Source of the DNA: Tausonia pullulans
Lineage: Eukaryota; Basidiomycota; Tremellomycetes; Cystofilobasidiales; Mrakiaceae
NCBI GenBank assembly: GCA_951802195.1
Contig: OX637623.1
Coordinates: 124,001 to 188,000 of the forward strand
Reading direction: 5' to 3'
DNA length: 64,000 nucleotides
Shown here in pieces: positions 56,007 through 64,000 of the stretch (positions are counted from its first letter, which is position 1; the number at the start of each line of letters is the position of its first letter). The notes beneath the pieces are model-generated. The model did not search any database. It was not told the DNA's origin and worked only from the letters and a program-made list of their open reading frames with translations. The position numbers and the translations under genes were made by a program.

Positions 56007-57967
56007 CTACTTCTTGCCCGACGTCTTAAAGAGGACAAGACCGCCGAGGGCGATCGAGTAACCAAAGACTTGGAGCGGGGTGACGGTCGCCGCAAAGAGG
56101 ACGGTCGAGGTCGTGATGAGGAGGATGTCCTTAAAGACACCCGCGAGGGTGAGGACGAGTCCCGAAGAGGCCGAGATGAGGAAGACGGCGGCAACGTTGA
56201 GCGAGAAGGCAACGGCTCCATTGGCAAGGAACGTAAGCGGGCCGATGCGGAGGACGTCGTAAAAGGGAGCAAGGCCCTCGGTGAAGGGAATGAGGCACGC
56301 GTTGATGATGGCGCAGACGGGCGAGAAGAAGTAGACCGAGACGAGCGGGTCCATCTTCATGCCGTGGAGGAGGATTTCAATCATGACAAGGCGCGAAGAC
56401 TCGAACTGGGGTGAAAGAACGCAGCGGGAGAGGCGAGGCGGAGCTGAGTCAGTCACAATCCAACGACGCGGTCGGCTCAGGAGGCCAGACCCTACTTACT
56501 CCGACGGCAAGAACCTGGCAGACGAAGCCGAAGGGCTCGAAGGAAACCTCTCCGTACGCGGCCAAGCAGCAGCCGAGAGAAATCATCGCAATGATGCCGC
56601 AGAGCCGCTGGCTCGGCTCCTGAAGCCGGAAGATGAATGAGATGAGAAGGATGGCTACGGGGGTGAAGGCCTAGGCAGACATCGCTGTCAGCCTGGTTCA
56701 TGAGATGTAAGCGGCACGGCGCGTCTAACCTTGAGCATCTGGATGAACGAAACCGTGAGGGTGAGGTAGGCCATGTTGCTAAGAATGAGCGAGCCGGAGA
56801 AGAGGGCGCCGATGGGAACGATCGAGCGGACGTAGGTCTCCCTCTGAAGCGCAGCGGACATCCGCGTCGTCGTACCGTCAGTTCCAGGGCCCTCGTTCGC
56901 TTCTCCCCTCGCGACTCAGCCGCACTCACGGTCATCTTGACGTTGTCGAGGCCGTCAAGGAGATGGGTGGTCTGGCGAAGGACGCGCGTTCCAATGGCCT
57001 AAGGCGAGAGACAGAGGAGCAAGATGTGAGCTGGTACCGTCCGCGCAGGACGCGAAAGACGCTCTCTCGCGTCTACCTACGGCAACAATCATGTGGAACG
57101 TGGTGAGGAAGATCGGCTGTTGAGCAAGTACAATCGCGTCAGCTGGGGGCACAAACGAGCCAGAGAGTCCCAGAAGACGATAGGGCTGACGTATTTGAAC
57201 TCGAGCGTGGTGAAGAGGTACTTGTTGAAGAGGATGACCGACGAAGAGAGCGCAATCTGAGGCAGGCACGCAGCAGTCGAGGTCAGCAACAGGAGCGGAC
57301 GCGTGAGGGAGCTTGTTCGCAAACCAGCCAGTGACCCAGAGCGATAAGGAGCTCGACCAGGTCTCTCGGGCCAGTTCGGAAACGAACGAAAGAGGAAAAC
57401 TCACCCATATCGGAACTGATCAAGGCGAGTCAAAGCGATCGAGAAGGCCGATGAGGCGCGTGAAACGAGACGCGGGAGGAGGGCGGAGGGTCGGGTCAGC
57501 GCTAGGATCCCTCTCTCTCGCTCTCTCATTCTCCGCCCTGGCGTCCCTTGCACAAAACAACCGTCCGGGCGAGGCAACAGGACGGACCAGCCCATCATGA
57601 CTGCCTAAGAACGGTATGCGGGGGGGGGGGAGGGTGGAGGGCTAAGGCCAGGCAAACGCAGGAAAGCCACGCGCGCCGACGGTGTGCGTGTTGCACTCCC
57701 TCCCTTTCTCCCGCCGCTTCGCGTCGACCCCCCGCCGTCCTCTGCACGTGGGCTGTCCCCTGCGCTCCCTCCAGGCCAAGCGAGGCATCCTCGTCAGACG
57801 CCGAGGAGAGCAGACGACTCACTGATGGTCGTCGCACTGTAGGCGGGCTTCTTGGGCTCGACGGGCCCACCGCCCGGGGAGGGCAGGCTGCCGCTGGCGA
57901 TGTTGTCCTGAGAGGCGAGCGACTCGAGATCGTGCTTCTCAAGGTCGCGCGAGTTGCGGGTGGCCAT
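56007..57967 (-). CDS. triose-phosphate/nucleotide-sugar transporter (TPT, DMT superfamily)
   Basis: Golgi or ER membrane antiporter for nucleotide sugars or phosphorylated sugars. Exons on the minus strand: 57967-57823, 57415-57405, 57256-57191, 57116-57081, 56998-56930, 56843-56730, 56670-56500, 56405-56007 (336 residues). Marks: [19 protein letters not shown] (helix 1 with the S-S-x-x-I-L-F-N-K signature), [72 protein letters not shown], and the C-terminal [20 protein letters not shown] with the KTSGKK ending, a dilysine-type tail (KxxKK-like) that may aid ER/Golgi retrieval. The second exon is only 11 bases and follows a 407-base intron, the longest in the gene. It is needed to supply PIW before IALSS. 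The N-terminus (about 48 residues) is cytosolic. Substrate cannot be told. Confidence 0.88.
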
Positions 57968-60900
57968 GGCGATGGATGGAGAGGAGACGGAGTGGAGACG
58001 GGATGGGGGGCGGAAGTAGGCGGCCGGCGAGTGGAGAGAGGGAGGAAAGAGAAAGAAAGAGAACGGTCGAATGCGGGTTGGGGAGAGACGCGGGGAGGCA
58101 GCCGCGACGGAGGTCTCAGTTCGCCCACGGCTCAGAGCTTGCTTCGGCGCGTGAGAGGCGCAGCATGATCTAGTCAGAGTTGGTCGGCCGGGCCCTCCTT
58201 CCCGGCACACTCGCAGCCAGCCCCCTCTTTCTCGTCCTCAGACAGGCCCCTAAGCTCGCAGCCGCTGGCAATCTCCAGCAGCCGCCCCGAGCGGTCCAGC
58301 CTGCAGGCCAGGCCGCGCAACACAGAATGCCCGCGAGGGGCCTTCGGTCCCGAGGCCGGCCGCCTGCTTCCGCGCCGGTGGACGAGCGAGCGAAATGGCT
58401 GCGAAGACGCCGTCGTAGGCGTGTCGGAAGGATCCAGACCGTCGATGGGACCCGCGCAGCCTCCCGTTCTTGCCTTTTAGTCACCGCCCCGCAGCTGTTG
58501 ACGGGCCTGGGAGGAATGGGCGACGGTGGATGAGTGGGCTCGGCAGGAATGTAAGAAGGACGAATTTGCGCTCCGCGCGCATCTCTATCGTCCTGTGTTG
58601 GTGGTGGTGGTGCGGAACGTACGCGTTCCTCATCTCAACCGCCGTCGGATCTCTGACCGCTTCACATGCCTACCATCCGAAACCCCTTCGTTGACTCAAG
58701 GAGATTCTACGCCGCTTACACATAGCGGTGACGAGTGGTAACTGAACTGCCGGGCAACAATGGGTTCTACGAAGGTGAAGCTCCAAGGAATCGAAGACTT
58801 GCTTGAATGGATCCTCTGTCGTCCTAGATGGAGATGGACAAAGGCTTTGGACAAGGCGAGTGTATAAAAAATGGCGGCGCCTAATCGCCCAAACAGACAA
58901 CGGAAAGCAGCAATTCAAAACTAGCTCGCGTGTCAGGGGCCTCCCCCGGCCTCCTTCCAGTAGACCACCAGCACGCCCTTCCTTCGCCGCTACTCACATG
59001 AGCCATCCAGCTTCCCGCGATTCTCAACAGGCTAGTCAAGCGACAGCGTGAATCCAGCTTGCTCTCTCTGAGTGCCTCGGCGTTGCTCGACGTGATGCCC
59101 AATGACACCTCGCCACTTGGAAGATATGGAACCAAAACCAGGAACTCGAACGCCACTTCTCGCAACCAGCTTGAGCTTCTCAGTACGCCGGCCAGTGAAC
59201 TCGAAACAACCCTCCTCTTCATCCTTGATCGGCGTTCGCGCCCTTGTGAGCACGCGTGAGTAACGCGTACGAGAGGCCCCCCCCCCTCTCGAGCCGGCTC
59301 TAGCTATGTTCAGAGAAGCGACGCACGTCAGACCAACGCAAAAATAAAATGTGGGGTGCATGTAGACCTATTTCGCATGTGACTCTTCGTGGAGCCTGCG
59401 AGCGCCTGAGCTTGCTCAAAACGCTGATCGACTCGCGCGCCTCCGTCGTTTCCTCTCGTCGGTGACTACGCACGCAGTCGACCCCTGTTCCCTGCACTTG
59501 CTTGCCTCTCGAGCTCATTGATCTCATCCGCGCCTTGGTGGGATCCTCTTTTCCTCTGCACGTCTTTCTATTGGAGGTCCTTGACGGCTTACTAGTCCAC
59601 TGATTCGGTGAGGACGAGCAGGTGAACGAGGCTGGGTGGCGCGCATGTGGCCCTCGGCCAGCTACAGCCAGGTCCACAGCTGGTATAACCGGAGGAGCAA
59701 CACTTGGCAGGGAACCTCCCGGGATGAAATGTGTCTTAACAATCGGATTCAGTGCGATCAGAGCGAACCCTGGACAACCCTCGCTGGTTCTCGTGGCCAA
59801 GTGGGTCATTGGTGCTGTCTCTGTTTTCCCGTCTGGTGCTTGATTCCTGGACCTTGTTCTGGTATGCTCTACCGGTAACTGGCCTTATTCCAAGTCCTCG
59901 GGCAGCATGGGGTCCGGAAAGAGCAAGCCAGGCTTCGCATCAATCTTACGCTCTCGACGCTTCGCATCCCCGACGTGATGGGCCGCAAGTTTTCGGTTCA
60001 ACCCGGAGGACATCAGTCTTCTGTGTGGCTGGTCCAGCATATACAACTGCGAGGGATTCCACCCAGAGGCGCTACTTCTGATCGAAGATTATTATCGACG
60101 AGCTGCAGACCCGCTGGCAGAAGCTTGCTTATAGTTCGCTTTTGTCTGGCCGCCTGTGTCGGTGAATCCAGACGCTGCAACAGCGATGTCTCCTGCTTTA
60201 ATGATGTAGAGTGGTCTACTCTCCCAGAGAGGGGACTTATGTTCGTGGACTTGAATTGGGATCTATGGGATGCCATCACGGACGAGTCTGCCAGCTCTCC
60301 GTGGATCGCTCGAAGACACTGCGTCGGAATGAACTGATCCCTCCATCTGAATCTTTGGCAGGTACCATTTGGGGACTTATGGCAACGATATCTCAAAGTG
60401 GTGTGCGGAGAAAGTTAGAGCTTGTGGGAGGGTGGTGACGATAACGAGAGCCAGATCCAGCGGGAGAGCGAGGAGGACGGACGTGGAGGAGGGAAGATCA
60501 GGCCGAGAGGGACCTAGACAAAAGTGAGGTCAACCTAACGTCCAAGGGCACCTTGGTTCAGTGGAAGACAAGTCTCAAAGGCAGGCGAAGCTGAACTTTC
60601 CAGCACCCGTACCACGACATCACCTACTCGCAGTTGATGTTCGACGGACGGAAGATTTGAAGTCCGACACTTACCCGTTAAGACTTTTCCAAAAACAGAA
60701 AAGGTCAAACCTACCTCTCCCAAAGCGAACACAGATGGTTCCTCAGCAAGTATGATCGTCTGCAACGCGTATCAATTGTCCACTCGCTTCACCACTTACA
60801 TGTCGAGGAGCACGGCCCACGAACCGTGGAGCTTGGACGAGGACTACAAGACGGAAGTCGAGCCCTAGGAAGACGAGCAGTGAGGTGCGGTGAGAGGAGA

Positions 60901-61276
60901 TCTTGCTTCCTTCATCGTGTTTCTCGCGCAATTGCTGACCTGTCTCGCCCGTGCTTTCAAGATCAACAGTCGGTCGCGGTAGAGGATAAGAACCGAAATT
61001 CATGTGTTTCTCCTTATGCACATTATCGGCAGATCCTTTCGCATCTTCGTCTCTCACCATGCTAGAAATGATGGTTCAGTCTTTATTTTCAATGCACGGA
61101 GCTGTCTTGAGCGCGAAGGAAAGTCTGACATACGGCAGAAAGCAGACAGGTTGCTTGTATGTCAGGCATGGACTGATCCAAGCGCACGACCACGTTGCCT
61201 CCACTTCCCTCTCTCCTCTCGTTCAACGACCATCTCCATCACCACCACTCTCTACTCCTTTCTACGTCTACACATT
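57968..61276. other. long gene-poor region (3.3 kb)
   Basis: The largest gap in the window. 57968-58170 is the leader of the transporter. Beyond that, open frames such as 60337-59975 (plus strand, with WSTLPERGLMFVDLNWDLW) and 59809-59300 (minus) show no domain I recognise and no conserved splice pattern. GC is lower than in genes. About 61180-61276 is the C/T-rich leader of the next gene. It could contain an unrecognised orphan gene. Confidence 0.3.
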
Positions 61277-62533
61277 ATGGTCTTTGCCGTATCGTCCCGA
61301 GCCGCAGCTCGCCTTGCCAGCGCTCGTGCTGCTGCAGCCTCCCAACCCGCCATCGGTGCAGCCGGCTCGACGGCGCGCCGGTCCGCGCTCCTCGTTTTCG
61401 CCGGTGCCACAACGGGCTTGCTCGCTGGGGTGGCTCTCTACAATAAAGGTGAGTCAGAGAAAGGATCCATCCGAGCGTGCGAGGATGCTCAATGGCGCTC
61501 GCCGCTTTCCCTCAGACTCCCTGGACTGGTCGGCGCGTCCGTCGTTCCTTCCACTCCTCCAGCTGGATGCCGCACCCCTCAAGCGGGCAGGACCCACAAA
61601 GAGTAAGTTTACCCGGCTGCACATCCAGACTATGGGAGTCGTTCGGCTCACACCGAATATTAGTCGACCCCTCGACGAGCATCGCGTTCCCGACACGTCT
61701 GACACCTACGTCGCTCCGCTCGACGGACGAGGTTCTCTCGCTCGTCGGCCTTGGCGTCCGGACAGTCTCTTTCCTAAAAGTCAAGGTGTGTGATCCAGCA
61801 AACCCATTGGCGAGGAGTGCCGTCAATGCTAATGACACGTCTCGCCTGGAATGCGCGCGCTTTCATAGGTCTATTGCGCTGGCTTCTATGTGCCTGAAGG
61901 CCATTGGTGGTCCGCTGAGGGCATGGGTGTATGTTTGCTCTCCCTGTCCTCAGACATAGAAAGATCTGACCATCTCTACTTGCTTCCAGAGTGAAGAGAC
62001 AATGCAAACGTTCCTGAGCTCAAAGACGCCCTGTGCGATCCGCATCATCCCTACCCGCAACACCGGGTTCGACCACCTTCGGGATGGCTTCGTTCGTGCC
62101 ATCCAGGGCCGTATGAAGGTCCTCGCCAAGCGGGGGGACGTTGGCGATGCAGAGCTGGACCGCGTCGACGCCTCGCTCGTCACGTTCAAGAGCCTGTTCG
62201 CAACCCGGACAGCTAACAAGGGCGAGGAGCTCCTCCTCGTCAAGCTCCCTTCCGGTGGAGTTGCCGTCGAGTTTGAGGGCGAGGTCCTTGGTAAGGTCGA
62301 GGACCCGCTTGTTGCGAGGGAGCTGTTCATGGCGTACTTCTTGGAGAAGGGGGCGAACAGTGAGAAGGTGGGTTCGAGTCGGGTTGTTAGGATTGAAACA
62401 TTAGACTGACTGAGATCCTACGTTTGCCCTTTCTTTCTCCCGTTTCCACCAGATGCGGGAGAGCGTCCTCGAAGGCTTTGCGCTCCGCCGGATGGGCATT
62501 ACGGACATCGCTGGCTCCCAGGAGCGTCGATGA
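61277..62533 (+). CDS. chalcone-isomerase-like mitochondrial protein (Aim18/Aim46 type)
   Basis: Exons: 61277-61448, 61516-61602, 61664-61785, 61869-61928, 61990-62367, 62453-62533 (299 residues). The N-terminus is a mitochondrial-type leader (RAAARLASARAAAASQP) followed by a hydrophobic segment (ALLVFAGATTGLLAGVALY). The folded part matches the chalcone-isomerase fold as in yeast Aim18: DPSTSIAFPTRL, GLGVRTVSFLKVKVYCAGFY, PCAIRIIPTRNTGFDHLRDG, and GEELLLVKLPSGGVAVEFEG with RELFMAYFL. Fungal members are mitochondrial inner-membrane or matrix proteins that lack flavonoid chemistry; Aim18 has been linked to heme binding. The conserved Arg in RIIPTR is the type of residue used for ligand contact. 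The exon 4 donor (GGT|GTATGT) was chosen because GTGTAT one step earlier breaks the phase. Sure of the fold, less sure of the orthologue. Confidence 0.85.
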
Positions 62534-62973
62534 TAAAGCTTGCATGTACTGTCATATTGATACTCTTGCTCGTAGAAGGAGAGAAGGGGGAGAGTAGGCG
62601 AGGAAATGCTTGAGAGAGTGGAGATGACGAGCAAATGAGACGATATCGGAATCGCGCATCGCTCTCTCGAGAGTAGGAAGACTTGTCATCCATGACAGAG
62701 ATGTTTTTTTCCTCTCGAGCCCGGACTTTAAGAAAACCTTAGTTCTCGACATGAGACGGACCCAAAAGGCGCACGAACCCGGCTGAGTCCGACGAGCATG
62801 CTCCCCCCTCTTGGTGGGCCGGCTGGAGGCGCCCGACTACCAACCACCTCGCCTCTCATCCTTGCATCAACGACCGCCGCCCCTCCACTTTTACCCTCGA
62901 CGCTCACTACTCTCACCGACGTCGTCAGCAACAAACCACCTTACTCTTGAACCACGCTCACGCGCCCGCTTCC
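62534..62973. other. intergenic region, promoter of the EAF-type gene
   Basis: About 440 bases. C/T-rich in the last 150. No gene seen. Confidence 0.4.
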
Positions 62974-64000
62974 ATGGCCCGCACCCACAAGGGCGGCCCC
63001 GCCCCGCCCCGACGCGACTCATCCTCATCCTCAGGAGCCGCCGTTCCGAGCCCTTCCTCTGCTGCTGCTCCTCCTCGACCAGCGACGTCCGGCAAGAACC
63101 TGCATGCGCCTCCGAGACCGCCACCGGCGGAGATGCCAACCAAAGGCCGACACGCCGTTATGTTTGACGAGGTGATGATCAGCTTGCTCGAGGGCGGGAC
63201 AGAGGATGACGACGGCGACGAGGAGGAGTGGGTCGGTCTCAAGTGTGAGTTGGCCTCTCTCTTTCTTGGAAGGCCCCGGAGAGAGCTCGCCTCTTCTTTG
63301 TTAGATGTTTGCTTATGTTCTTCACTCCGCGTTGCACGCGCGCTCCCCAACGCACGCACGCACCCACAGACAAGTTCAAACCCTCGTCGACAGCTCGCTC
63401 CCGCCTGGGAACTTTCACCCCGGAGCCTTCTTCAGGGGCCGTCGTGCATCTCGAGGGATCATCTAAAGAGGACGTCCATGGGTTCAGCGCAAAGCTCGAC
63501 GATACCATTCCAGGCGGAGGGCGCGACGTCTTGCTCGTTTGGGATCCTGACCGGCTCGTACGTCACTCGCCCTTTTCCTCTCTTGTAGTTTGGAGCTCAT
63601 ACCCATCTTCGATCAGTGCTTTACTCTTACCCCGCTCGCCCGAACTTACCGTCTCGAGCATGACAAGACGCTATCTCGGACTTCGCTCCCGGCGGTTGTG
63701 CCGTCCTCCTCCCTGACGGGCCACCCCCGACTATACCACCACGCCTTCCCTCCGTCCGAGCCATCCTCCGTCGTTTCATCGCGGGCCAACTCGCCCGAAA
63801 TCGAGTTCACTTTCCCGCAAGATCGACACACCCTCGCTCTGCCTCAGCGCGCAGGCAAGCGACCCCGGCTGCCCTCGCCATCACCAGCCGAGGCGATGGG
63901 GAGCGCATCAGCACCAGTGACGGTCCCTTCCTCCGACGACGACTCTCCCAGAGGCAGGCCCACCGCGCCACGGGCAACCCACGGAGGCAAGACGATCATG
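62974..64000 (+). CDS. EAF-type RNA polymerase II elongation factor, N-terminal part (runs off the window)
   Basis: Exons: 62974-63244, 63370-63557, 63617 to the window edge, still open at 64000 (281 residues visible). The N-terminal 75 residues are a Pro/Ser-rich lead. The domain YKFKPSSTARSRLGTFTPEP, AVVHLEGSSKEDVHGFSAKL, RDVLLVWDPDRL and FTLTPLARTYRLEHDKTLSR resembles the EAF N-terminal domain, which partners ELL to stimulate transcription elongation. In the EAF pattern this is a Y-x-F-K-P start, a pleckstrin-like beta region and an L-x-Y/W-D-x-x-x-x-x-F-T-L centre. A disordered tail follows (RAGKRPRLPSPSP, SSDDDSPRG), as is usual. An in-frame ATG at 62947 could extend the start by nine residues. 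The identification is by pattern only and I rate it moderate. Confidence 0.68.

Noticed and set aside
1-64000. transposons, retroelements, CRISPR arrays and phage-like elements
   Set aside because: Looked for reverse transcriptase, integrase, transposase motifs, terminal repeats and regularly spaced repeats; none seen. Short tandem repeats found are coding or simple-sequence.

Overview
This 64-kb window is nuclear DNA from an intron-rich, moderately GC-rich fungus. Genes have up to 15 short exons. Almost every intron is 45-130 bases long, begins with a GTNNGT-type donor and has a CTNAC/CTGAC branch site close to the acceptor. Fungal-specific genes (DASH subunit Dad3, Sos7, KRE6/SKN1-type glucan synthesis protein, Zn2Cys6 regulator) and the overall protein character suggest a basidiomycete. 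A Pucciniomycotina yeast of the Rhodotorula/Microbotryomycetes kind is the best guess; this is inferred from gene style, not from a search. All exon models below were assembled by hand from open frames, splice sites and phase agreement.

Layout. 1-1320 (-): 5' part of a KRE6/SKN1-like gene. 3515-4093 (+): DAD3. 4604-8623 (+): 15-exon Zn2Cys6 transcription factor. 9462-10498 (+): RPL10. 11276-12501 (+): two tandem mini-genes, each little more than a MYND finger. 13163-14910 (+): decayed cutinase-family gene. 15146-16520 (-): epoxide-hydrolase-like alpha/beta hydrolase. 16941-18557 (-) and 23196-24277 (+): two paralogous secreted Cys-rich, beta-trefoil-like proteins with charged tandem-repeat tails, flanking the kinetochore gene SOS7 (20772-22439, +). 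25777-28620 (-): membrane protein with a PPxY tail. 29435-29991 (+): small DUF4748-like protein. 30702-32771 (+): PNRC/Edc1-motif decapping-type protein. 34510-34665 (+): relic of a GH20 hexosaminidase. 35037-35980 (-) and 36119-37543 (+): divergent ZCCHC10-like zinc-knuckle gene and V-ATPase subunit c. 38406-39119 and 39528-41095/41479 (-): two single-pass membrane proteins. 42439-44829 (+): RAD52. 45071/45382-47200 (+): NAD-dependent glycerol-3-phosphate dehydrogenase with a hidden mitochondrial-type leader. About 47548-48130 (+): a third, decayed member of the beta-trefoil family. 49987-52539 (-): MFS sugar/quinate-type transporter. 54167-55644 (-): arylamine N-acetyltransferase-like gene with an unresolved frame. 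56007-57967 (-): triose-phosphate/nucleotide-sugar transporter family. 61277-62533 (+): chalcone-isomerase-like (Aim18-type) protein. 62974-64000 (+): 5' part of an EAF-type elongation factor.

The genes do not form one pathway. Themes are the cell surface and secretion (KRE6, trefoil-like proteins, PPxY-tailed membrane proteins, decayed cutinase and GH20), kinetochore and genome maintenance (DAD3, SOS7, RAD52), and housekeeping (RPL10, VMA3, GPD). Three decayed genes for secreted proteins in one window suggest ongoing turnover of the secretome. The most interesting items are the trefoil-like secreted family, the tandem MYND mini-proteins, the spliced mitochondrial leader of GPD, and extreme micro-exons (5-, 6- and 11-base coding exons). 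No rRNA, tRNA, CRISPR or recognisable transposon was found.
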